Shown piece after piece: positions 54,766 through 64,000 of a stretch of DNA of 64,000 nt. Position 1 is the stretch's first letter. Every line of letters starts with the position of its first letter. Under the pieces are notes generated by a model, which saw nothing but the letters and a program-made list of their open reading frames with translations, had not been told where the DNA came from and made no database searches. Source of the stretch: Strigamia acuminata (Eukaryota > Arthropoda > Chilopoda > Geophilomorpha > Linotaeniidae); NCBI GenBank assembly GCA_949358305.1, contig OX442314.1, forward strand, positions 63,125,369 to 63,189,368. The letters run 5' to 3'. The translations under genes and the position numbers were made by a program.

Positions 54766-57700
54766 ATGAAGGTATCTTTCGTAATGTTAACGCCGGAGGA
54801 ACTTAAGGAAACTCAAGAACCCATCATTGAGATAACGCGCGGGGATCGTTTGTGCAAGAAAGCACCTTGCGTAAAGATTTCCTGGGCTAATGTAGCTTGT
54901 ACTGCGCTTCTGGACTCAGGCGCACAAACGTGTGTAATGAGTGAGGACGTGTTCCAACAACTACACGAAAAAATGGGTTTGGACTTTATGAATCTCCATG
55001 AGCGGGTGCAGGTCGCGTCTGGTGACATAGTGGATTCCACCAAATCGATGCAACTCGCTTTGCGCGCCCCAATGGGCATAATAAAATTCATTTGCATGGT
55101 TTTATCCGATGCCAAAATGGATATGCTCCTTGGACGTGATTTCTGCACAGCGGCCGGAATCGACATCGACCATGCGAGACAGCAGTGGAGCATGGTGGGC
55201 TCAAATGAGATTCGCAAATTCATGACTTATGAAGAAGCAAAAAAGTCAGAATCAATTCTGATTTTGCCATTTGCGCCAGAAGAAACGCAGGATCCGTCCA
55301 ACCCACCGGCGGCCATTAGTGAGATCGTTCCGACGAAAATACTAAGGAAACCGGATCCGGTGAGTGAAATTAACTGCCTCCTCCTGGCGCATAGACCCTT
55401 GCAACAAGAAATATTCGAGTATCCACATGACGATGCGCAGTATCGAGTTAAACAAGTTCGACATCGTGCGCAACGTGAATGGTCGAATATTTGGTCCCCA
55501 AAGAGGAAAGAAACTTCTAAAATTTCCTCCAATTTAAAAAAGACAATTTCACATAAATTAACTTTGAGTCAGTTCCGACGATTACGACGTTTACGACGAA
55601 AAATCAATGTTATTCGTCCAATTGCCAAACAACTCGTTGCGCAACGTGCTAAAGACATCAATGCCAAGAAGGAGTCGAAAATCAACATCTTTTCAACTGC
55701 GCAACCTGACAATGGTGGGAATAACTCTAAAATGAACATTAATGACATTAATTTTTTGCAGTACCAACCCAGTGCAGATCCGACCGATTTAGATTGGATT
55801 TACCACCAGTTGTGGAACCAATTAACAGTGCCACAGATAAAACTATTAATTAAAACATTGCAGCCCATTTCGCAAATCTTTCGTGAAGAAATTGGTTTAT
55901 GTAATAACACCGAGTACGAGGTGAACCTGAAACCGGATTTTCGTCCAATTCATGTCCCTGTGCGCCCGGTAAACCCTGCGAAAAAGGCGATAATTGATAA
56001 ATATATCGACAAAAAGCTGCAGCAAGGTATTATTCGGCGATCCCAAAGTGATTGCGCCGTTGCTCCAGTCGTCGTACCCAAGAAGACAGGCGAATGGAGA
56101 ACTGCTATGGATTTTCGCCCCATTAATGCGCAAACAATTCCGGACGTTTACCCACTTCCGGACATTGATAACATCTTTGCCTATTTAGGAGGTGCGCATT
56201 GGTTTTCAATAATCGACGGACGCGAAGCTTTCCATCAGATCGGCGTGCGCAAAGGTGACGAACGGTATTTAGCTTTTATAACACATCGAGGTTTATTCGA
56301 ATATGTGCGCATGCCTTTCGGACCTATTAACGGACCCGCTACACTCCAACGAGCGATGAATAAGACTCTCGCGAAGTATCTTTACAAATTTGTATTTGTG
56401 TATATTGATGACGTGATTATTTTTAGCCGAACTTTCGAGGAACACGTGCAACATTTGCGCCTCGTTTTAGAGGAATTGTTCAACGCTGGATTCACCATGA
56501 ACGCCAACAAGACTGAGCTTTGTCAAAAAAGACTCGAGGTTTTGGGACACATCGTGGAATCTGGCCAGATTACACCAAATCCGAAGAAAGTGGTGGCTAT
56601 TCAAAATTATCCCGCGCCAACCAGTTTGCGCGAATTACAATGATTTAAAGGCATGGTAGGTTATTACCAATCATTCATTGCAAATTTTTCCAAAATTAGC
56701 GAAGTTTTCCGACCATTGCTTAAAAAGGACGCAATTTGGATTTGGACAGATGCGCAGCAATTAGCGTTCGAATATCTGAAAGACCAGATTGCGATACCGA
56801 CACTGAAAAGACGTTTTCCCAGTTGGAAAAAGCCATTTATACTGCAGACCGATGCTAGTTATTCTGGATTAGGTGCTGCTTTAATGCAACTTAACGATGA
56901 AGGTGTGAGAATTCCTATCGCATTTGCCTCTCGCGCATTAAACAGCGCTGAAAAGAACTATAAAGTAACCGAAATCGAATGTTTGGCCGCGGTTTGGGGT
57001 GTCAAACGCTTTCGCGCATATCTCGAGATGATGCCATTCTACCTCGAGAGCGACCATCAATCTCTTAAGTGGTTGTTTCAGCAAAGGGAACCAACTGGAC
57101 GTTTAGCCCGTTGGGTATTATCGTTAAGTGATTATAAATTCACGTTTTTGCACTGTTCAGGATGCAAAAATAAGGTAGCGGATGCACTAAGTCGAGCTCC
57201 TGTCGACCCACCTGAAGTCGACGATGAGGATGATAGCCCGGAGGTCGACGAGGCGTGCTACCTTGCCTATTTTGATGATTGTAACGAGTGGCCTGCACTT
57301 AATATCATCAAGGAATTGCCAAAAGACATTAATTTGCAGTTTCGAAAGTTATTTAAATCTAAATTTAAAAAAGTGCCTCTCATTGCAGCATCTTCACCGA
57401 CTAAGAAGAAAAATAAGAAAAAATCTCTTATTCCTCGACCAACTGGTACAAGGAAGGTGATTGGAAATGCGCCGACTTCAGGTGCGCAAATTCCATCTTC
57501 TACTGGCGTAGCTCCTCCTCCAACGAGGGCACCGCCGGTTACAATCCCTCCGGTTGCACCAGCCCCAGTTGTGCAACCAACTGCAACACCAAATGCATTA
57601 GTTCCAGTTGCGCAACCAACCTCACAAGTAAAAACTCCTAATTTATCACCAGTTCGTGTTTCAGTGCCTTTACGGACTCGCCGACAGCGCTCTTTAATCC

Positions 57701-60027
57701 CAATTCTGATAAAGAAACGAGGAAGACCACGTAAAATTAATATTGTGCCAATTTTATCTCCTCGTGCTAAACGAGCAATAGCCACACGAACTCGGGCTAG
57801 ATTAAAGGATCCATCTTTGATTCCTAAAACACCACCATGGCTACCACCCAGGTATGCAGGAACTATTAAACAGTGGACATTTCCAAAGCTATTGAAATCA
57901 CAGCAAGTAGGAAGGTTGAAGGCAGTGCGACGTAAATCCGCTATTCCTTCCCATGTGGTGAAACCCAAACCTAAATCAGTTTTAATTCCACCACCCTTAC
58001 CTATTCCTACCCCTCCTGCAACTCCAATATCCACTTCTATTCCTAGTTCCATTCCTCCTTCGGCAATTATTCTAACCAGAATTCCTGCGCCAATAAATCC
58101 GTCTAGTTTTAGAAAAAAGACTGCTTCGGCGCCATCACAATTGCCGACACCTGGAACTTTGGTGGATAAAATACGACGAAATTTCCGTCGAATCACTGGA
58201 GTCCCCGCACCAATTATTCAACCTGATAGCCATCGAAGGCCTATTCCAAAACCTTCTCCTGAAATTCCAAATTTACCAACTCCTTCCCCAACTCCTTCAA
58301 TTCCTATCACTGATTTTCCTGTTATTTCTCCGCGTCAACCTTCTGAACCAGTAATGTATGATGATGCGGCGGGACCATCAGGACAGCAAAGGCCGGAAGG
58401 ATATACTTCAGACCCGGATTCTGATTCCACATCGTCTGAGGACAGTTTTGGACCCATTCGTGACATGTCGCCACCAACAAGGAATTATTATGCGCCTCCA
58501 ACATCAGCGCGAAGAACTCCATCGAGATTGCGTCCGCGACGGGAAAGGACAGTAATTGAGGATTCAAGGACTGAAGCAAAGAAGCAAGCCGAATTGGAGC
58601 ACGATCCACCAATCGAACATCCTCCGTTCGAGCTGTTGCCTACTGCTGCTGAAATCATTGCTGCGCAAAGACAGGACCCCTGGTCGCGTGAGTTGATATT
58701 TTATTTAACTGCCCAAATGTTACCACTTGATCCAGATGAGGCTGCGAAAATTGTGGCTGACGCGCAAGATTTCGGCATGTATAAAGAGATGTTATGTCGC
58801 TTCCCTCCTGTCCATATTAATGAAATTAGAAAGAGGCGCCAAATATATCTCCCATTTGAACTTAGAGAAAGATATTTCCGCGCAATGCACTATCCTCCCG
58901 TAGTTGGACATATGGGGCAAGAACGAACACTCCATCGCATTAAATCGCGCGTATTTTGGCCAAAAATGCGCGAAGATATTCGAACATGGATACAGGTTTG
59001 CGAAGCGTGTCAAAGAGCTAAACCCCTTAACAGGCTCCCATATGGAAAAATGATAATGTCCAGATCGCGCCATCTTTTCTCTGCTATCTACATCGACTAT
59101 TACGGCAAGAAACCTCGATCCACAGAGGGACATTGCTATGCCTTTGTGATGGTCGACTCTGCTAGTCGATGGTTAGACGTACGTCTAACCGAAAACTCAA
59201 ATATAGCCACTACGGTGAAACAAATTCAGAAATTCTGCAAAAGATGGGGTTTTCCCAAGATAATTATCAGCGATAATGCGCCTGCTTTTCGCTCACCAGA
59301 ATTTCGTAGCCAAATCCAGCAACTTGGCGCAATAAATAGATATACCGCCGCATATCACCCGCAAGGTAATATTGCGGAAAGGCTTAACCAATCATTAAAG
59401 AACTGTATATTAGCATATATTGATGATGACCATACTATATGGGACGTCAACATTGGCTATTTCGTGCTCGCGATTAATTCGGCGTATCAAATTTCTTTAA
59501 AGTATTCACCCTTTAAAATGGTAACAGGCCAGGAAGCTCGATTTCCGGGCGACCTGGATAGCGACACGGATGACGGAGAACCGTTGCCGCCCGTGGAAGC
59601 TGAAAATTTGCACGAACATATGCGTAGAATGCGAGAAAGCGCGATTAACAACTTGCGCGAGTCCCAAATTCGACACAAAAAATGGTTCGATCTAAAACGT
59701 CGTCCCCATGACTTCCGTCCTGGCGACTGGGTAACTTTGCGCAATCGGCAACCTTCGTCTGCCGATAAACAATTCGCAGCAGGTTTACGCCAACGGACTG
59801 AAGGTGTATATATTATACATAGATTGGTGGGCCCCAATACAGTAATCCTAATGGATGAAAACGGCCAAAAAACCCAGCCTTATAATGTCGTGGAGTTGCG
59901 ACATTGGTTTTTTGCCGAGGCCAACTTTTTAACTTTAAAAGACGTTGAAATTATTGATAAACATGTTGAAATTTTTGCTGTCAACACTTTAGATATTTTT
60001 TCTGCCTATTTTCTTTCATTTAAGTAA
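54766..60027 (+). pseudogene. pol: Gypsy F Pol with one in-frame TGA
   Basis: One frame of about 1753 codons, first ATG at 54766, interrupted only by TGA at 56641-56643 (codon 626). D has an Arg codon there, so a CGA-to-TGA transition is likely. Protease LLDSGAQTC (~54910); RT with FVYIDDVIIFS (~56395-56425); RNase H LQTDASYSGLG (~56840); a ~430-residue Pro/Lys-rich insert with an AT-hook KKRGRPRK (~57712-57735); integrase zinc domain (HYPPVVGHMG...CEACQRAK, ~58890-59020) and core (IDYYGKK, IISDNAP, GNIAERLNQ). The N-terminus of the natural Gag-Pol is missing. The large Pro-rich insert separates RNase H from integrase, as in D but longer. Confidence 0.9.
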
Positions 60028-60829
60028 TTTTCTTTTACTTTCTAAGCTAAATAAAAAAAGGGAAAACACAAACGAAACAACAAAAAAAAAAAAAACCAAG
60101 TGTAATCCGGTGTAAATCTATCTTTACTACCTATTGTGTTTAAAAACTATTTTTCCTTTCATTCTAAATTTATTCATCCTAATTTTTATGTTTTATGTTA
60201 TTTTATATTTTCTTCATATTTTATATTTAATGTTTTGTGTTATGTGTTCCATGTTTACATTCACTCGCGACTGGAAAATAACTAAGTCCATTTCAATTAG
60301 GGACTATGTCCGTCACCAGAGTGCGCGATGCCAATTAACCTCTAAACAATAGCACGTGGTTATTTCCACAATTCATTTGAGTTATTCAATTAATATAATT
60401 TATGCGCACTTTATTCAAATTAATATTCTGTGTTCCGAGTTGTTACTTGTTTATCTCACCATCCTTATTTAATCATTTTGAAACAAGAGTTTTGAGCGAA
60501 GACAACCTTCGTTAACTTCTGAATTCCAACACTGAATGTCGCCCTTCTATTGTAATTAGTTAGTGTCTAACCTCGAACCCGACTTTATTACATGTGCGAG
60601 TTTTCAATCGTTCATCGAAGCTTCTCGAAGCAAAGTTTTACGACTCGTTACATTCCTAGGAGTATTCTTTAGTCCTCGTTATTTGTTCCGTTCTGTGCGC
60701 GTTCGTGTTGTTGCGCTTGATAATTGTGAGTATCGTTTGTCAAACGTATCATTTGTTTTGTGTATTTATATAAGCATTACCTCCACCAACTTAGGCGCAT
60801 TATATTATTCAATACGTATCGAAACCAAC
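60028..60829 (+). promoter_or_regulatory. Gypsy F pol-ORF3 spacer with possible promoter and intron
   Basis: No ORF of note. It contains the 15-base sequence shared with C (60569-60583) and a perfect GAAnnTTCnnGAA pattern at 60617-60629 (heat-shock-element-like). TATATAAG lies at 60767-60774. An intron-like stretch 60726-60794 begins GTGAGT and ends CCACCAACTTAG, 69 nt long, 35 nt before the ORF3 ATG. TATA box and intron overlap, so at most one reading of that segment is right. All are sequence matches only. Confidence 0.45.
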
Positions 60830-63706
60830 ATGGCGTTTTGTAATGAAGACTTCCCGGGAAGGAAATATCCTAAAAACTATCGAACACCGCCTTTACATGC
60901 GGCGGGTCCACCGAAGTTTCCACACAACCACCCCGACGATCCACTCGATGCTGGATTCCCCAACTACGAGATATGTCCGGTATGCTCTGGTTACGGTAAA
61001 GAGATTGACCCGCCGAGGCCCGAATGCAAGTGCCGGGCGTGTGATGGTCGAGGGGACTTACGGCGCAATTTACACATCGTTTGGATGCGCCAAATCTACG
61101 GTTGGGTGTTGCGAAGATATGAACAAGACCATGTGATTATCGTAAGCGTGACATACCCGCCTTTTCGACCACTGAACGGGAGTCCGGTGTCGATACAGAG
61201 GTTTCGGACAATTCATTTCTGGTATTGGCACCGGGCGCAACGAGTTGCGCACACAAATCGCATTACACCGCGACAATGGATCTATCCGATGGCTGAGGTA
61301 GTTCAACTTCTATATATCCAAGTGCCAAACTTACTCCAAGACGAAGTGGAAGGACTGGCTCCCATGTTGAAAGAACAACATCTTGTCGATCAGATGCAAT
61401 CCGCAACAATTCGCTATTTTCACCCATTTCCAGGGGATGCCTCGATGATGAGTGAGCAAGTGGAACTGGTTGCAGAGACTCAGGGTGCAATGGATACCAT
61501 AGACACTAATGACCAGTCAGTATTACCCTATTTTACAGGAAATCGTCCTCCATGTTCAATCAACAGACGAGAGGATCGTACGGAGAAACTTACGCAGAAA
61601 GTGCTGGGTAAGATCGAGGACACGAAAATGCCTTTGCGCCGTGACGAAACTCGGGACACCAATACGACTAGATATCGTCCACAGCCATCCGAGGAAACCC
61701 TTGCACAAGCAACAGTGCAACTGGCCAGTTTATCCATTGACAATAACGGGGATGATGAGGACGACGACGATTCCATGTTCACAAGTGTGTCTACCCATAT
61801 TGTTTCAGTTCCAGTTACAAAAGACGAGAACTCAGATCCACCCTGTGATTTGCGCTATTATTCTGGCCGTTCTACGTTGGGAAATGTGACTGAACAAGAA
61901 ATGGCGGAATTAACTCGTATGCATAACGAAGAAATCGCCCAGTGTCGTACCAGCACTCCACCAGTTCGGGACAACGAATCGAGTTTCAGTGTAACCCCGT
62001 CCATCTGTGGAGTGGCCCATGAGATTTTTGCAGAAACACCGGCTGCGCAGGTCCAAGATGTCCGAAAGTTGGAGCGGAAAATGGCCGATCCACGGTTGTC
62101 CAATGTTCCGTCCACGCAGCAACCCTGCGGACCACCACTCAGTGCACGACTTCCTCCAGCGATGCGGGAACGATTTGCGCAATCACCACAAAACGCAAAT
62201 TTACCCGCGACATCTTTAAAACCAACTTCTAATAATAATAATCTCAATTCTAACACAGGTGCCCGACCGAAGCTTTTAGCAAAGAAAAATATTCTCGTGA
62301 CAACTGCGAGTGCTACTCCCACCACGGTAACGGCAGCTAGGGCAACAGAGGCCCCCTCGTGTTCAACGACGAAAATTTCGAACATTCCAGTGTCGACGCC
62401 TGGACCCATCACCTATGCGCAGTTACCATCGCGCAATGTTTCCACGACTACAAAGGCCGCTTCCACACCAAGTACGATTTCGGTCTCCTCTAGCCAGACT
62501 TCGACGCCGCCCCCTCGAGTAGCTTCTACCGAAGCCAGCGCGACTGTTGCCTCTGATGGGGCACAGGCTCTTGAAGATATTGCCTCTCATTGCGATCTGG
62601 CAGTTGACCGATACGGCGTAACAACGAAACCGGTAAATTCTCTGGAACTAATTCCCGATTTATTAGATGAGTTCGAGGTCGAGATTTGTGTAAAGGGGCC
62701 AGAAGTGTCTAAGACCCGATTTCATATGGAACGTAAAGGGTGGATTGCGCTTTTAGAACATATGATGGACAAAGATTTTGAGATACTTCGTGTGGATTTC
62801 CGTAACATTCATGGTCAGATGAAGACTCGTATTCGCGATATGGCTGCTCAAGTATTGAGGCGGATGTCGGAGTGCGATATCTACGATCATGATGGCGTTC
62901 TAGAGCAGTTAATTTGGATCATGCATGAGGAGATCTCGCGCATGATCTATCACATTCGGCGCCATCGTGACTACGAGCGAATGACCACCGAGCAACGTCA
63001 ACGGGAATACGAGCAGAAACATGCGGCGGAAAAAGCACGCGTTGCTGAGATCCATCGTGTTGAGGAGGAAAAGAAAGCGATCCAGGAGGCTAAGGAAGCG
63101 GAAGAAAAGCGATGCGCTGAGGAAACTCGTTTAAACGAATTGCGAGAGATGCTTCAAACTTCAGCTCACCATCACGAATTTGCGCCATCCATTCCACCAG
63201 GTCCGGGTTTCTCGGGTTGGGACGATCCCCCACCCACAATTACTTTGGAACTTTTGCCTAGCTTGATGTCTCCAGCGGCTATTATCTGCAACTTCGCTAA
63301 CGGTCGAGGTGAGTGCCTACAATTTGGAATGTCAACACAAGCGCAACGACAACTTTTCCGTTCCCTCGCCATTGCTGATTTGCGCATGCCCTTGGCCGAG
63401 GCAAATCCGTTATTAAATTTATTATATCGACGATATGGAGAGTTATTTCTCGACCATTGTCGGAACGAGATTAACCGACGAGGTGCAGTTAACTTTCACG
63501 ATGCGCAACGCATAGTGGTGGAAATATTTCCGAATTTCTCGTCATCGCGAAATCTTGGAAAAGGATTTCGAACAACAATCTTAAACGTGACTTTGTGTGC
63601 GCAAGTTTTTTGCAAATTGAAGTCAGGAGATCACATCAATGGGCGCTTCGTAAAATTCCTCCGCTTCGGCGTTGAGTTGAAGGACTTGATGCGAGGATCC
63701 TGGTGA
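60830..63706 (+). CDS. Gypsy F ORF3: large protein with two CxxCxGxG zinc motifs
   Basis: 958 codons from the ATG at 60830 in a good context (ACCAACATGGCG); the frame is open upstream to 60563. CPVCSGYG (49-56) and CRACDGRG (68-75) are two exact CxxCxGxG motifs as in the DnaJ zinc domain; no J-domain HPD is present. An aromatic-rich basic region follows (WMRQIYGWVLRRYEQD ... HFWYWHRAQR), then a long Ser/Thr/Pro-rich disordered middle (~270-600). After ~620 is a probably folded part, then a strong coiled coil rich in E, K, R and A (~780-850), and a last ~150-residue domain. No signal peptide or membrane span. Uninterrupted in a copy whose pol has a stop. Family and function are unrecognised. 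Confidence 0.78.
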   Translation: MAFCNEDFPGRKYPKNYRTPPLHAAGPPKFPHNHPDDPLDAGFPNYEICPVCSGYGKEIDPPRPECKCRACDGRGDLRRNLHIVWMRQIYGWVLRRYEQDHVIIVSVTYPPFRPLNGSPVSIQRFRTIHFWYWHRAQRVAHTNRITPRQWIYPMAEVVQLLYIQVPNLLQDEVEGLAPMLKEQHLVDQMQSATIRYFHPFPGDASMMSEQVELVAETQGAMDTIDTNDQSVLPYFTGNRPPCSINRREDRTEKLTQKVLGKIEDTKMPLRRDETRDTNTTRYRPQPSEETLAQATVQLASLSIDNNGDDEDDDDSMFTSVSTHIVSVPVTKDENSDPPCDLRYYSGRSTLGNVTEQEMAELTRMHNEEIAQCRTSTPPVRDNESSFSVTPSICGVAHEIFAETPAAQVQDVRKLERKMADPRLSNVPSTQQPCGPPLSARLPPAMRERFAQSPQNANLPATSLKPTSNNNNLNSNTGARPKLLAKKNILVTTASATPTTVTAARATEAPSCSTTKISNIPVSTPGPITYAQLPSRNVSTTTKAASTPSTISVSSSQTSTPPPRVASTEASATVASDGAQALEDIASHCDLAVDRYGVTTKPVNSLELIPDLLDEFEVEICVKGPEVSKTRFHMERKGWIALLEHMMDKDFEILRVDFRNIHGQMKTRIRDMAAQVLRRMSECDIYDHDGVLEQLIWIMHEEISRMIYHIRRHRDYERMTTEQRQREYEQKHAAEKARVAEIHRVEEEKKAIQEAKEAEEKRCAEETRLNELREMLQTSAHHHEFAPSIPPGPGFSGWDDPPPTITLELLPSLMSPAAIICNFANGRGECLQFGMSTQAQRQLFRSLAIADLRMPLAEANPLLNLLYRRYGELFLDHCRNEINRRGAVNFHDAQRIVVEIFPNFSSSRNLGKGFRTTILNVTLCAQVFCKLKSGDHINGRFVKFLRFGVELKDLMRGSW

Positions 63707-64000
63707 TTTGCGAAGACTTTGTGCGCACTTCAACCTACTATTCATCATTATTTTGTGTTTTCATCATCATTTAACCCGAATTGTGTCCAAAATGCGCCGC
63801 CAGATCGTGGATCTCTGGTAAATGCCCTAATAAAACATCTCCGCATTTGTGCGTTGAGTTTGGGCTGGCCTGCATTTAAATATCCTCACGGTATCCACAA
63901 CCAATATTCATCATCATCTTTAAATTTTCACCATTTCTCCGTTCCGCCATGCGATTCCATTGATGAGGCGCTCCGTAAAACATCTCTCGAGTTGGAGGAC
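63707..64000 (+). other. Region after F ORF3
   Basis: No gene. A segment near the end (about 63967-64000) resembles the end of the ORF3 coding sequence (about 63647-63690), suggesting a small diverged duplication. The 3' LTR must lie further right. Confidence 0.5.

Larger units (their letters stand above)
54754..64000 (+). mobile_element. Ty3/gypsy element F, 5' end lost, with large ORF3
   Basis: Begins abruptly in the N-terminal part of pol after the satellite. Continues with pol, an 800-bp spacer and a 958-codon ORF3. No 3' LTR is reached before the window ends. Protein similarity groups it with D and G. A 5' LTR and a co-oriented gag are absent; the inverted fragment G is the best candidate for them. 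Confidence 0.8.

Noticed and set aside
57267-58196. 309-codon Gly-rich ORF antisense to F pol.
   Set aside because: Mirror of the Pro-rich linker codons; the sense strand has clear pol homology on both sides.
41237-63706. ORF3 of C and F as envelope genes.
   Set aside because: No signal peptide, membrane segment or furin-like site; cytosolic-type zinc motifs, disordered tails and, in F, a coiled coil.

Overview
This window holds no recognisable cellular gene. It is a heterochromatin-like block of a metazoan genome, probably an invertebrate and perhaps an arthropod. That guess rests on the families seen (Ty3/gypsy, copia with a half-tRNA-iMet primer site, hAT) and is inference. Almost every base can be assigned to transposable elements nested in each other or in a 20-bp satellite.

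Layout. (1) 1-14048: minus-strand copia element B, 3' half off-window, interrupted between gag and protease by a complete minus-strand gypsy element A (140-12042; 1687-bp LTRs, TSD ACTT). (2) 14049-45261: plus-strand gypsy element C. Element B sits in its 5' LTR. Its gag and pol (16017-22933) carry several breaks, and after pol lies an extra ORF3 (41237-42754). Two younger insertions split the pol-ORF3 interval: complete minus-strand gypsy D (23745-34826, TSD AAGG) and a complete but RT-less copia-type element E (35020-41179, TSD GGAAT). The pol of D is split by an unclassified 1.85-kb element (27153-29004), which itself contains a hAT-type MITE (28220-28625, 8-bp TSD). (3) 45262-54753: a 20-bp satellite with about ten complex islands, a hAT remnant (46815-47717), and an LTR-PBS-gag fragment of gypsy G (52051-53904, minus). 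Satellite orientation flips across G. (4) 54754-64000: plus-strand gypsy F, with pol (one TGA) and a 958-codon ORF3, its 3' LTR off-window.

Order of events inferred from nesting: satellite, then C, then B, D and E inside C, then A inside B, the 1.85-kb element inside D, and the MITE inside that. LTR pairs of A, D and E look nearly identical, so those insertions are recent.

Most interesting signals: C and F belong to different gypsy lineages, yet each has a post-pol ORF3 with two DnaJ-like CxxCxGxG zinc motifs 12-13 residues apart. A shared 15-base sequence lies about 140-160 bases before a candidate splice donor in both. In F a perfect heat-shock-element pattern lies upstream. E is a young LTR element whose only ORF has a copia integrase fold that has lost catalytic and zinc residues, with no RT. 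The noncoding parts of A and C are built of regular trains of short perfect hairpins. D and F carry AT-hook motifs between RNase H and integrase.
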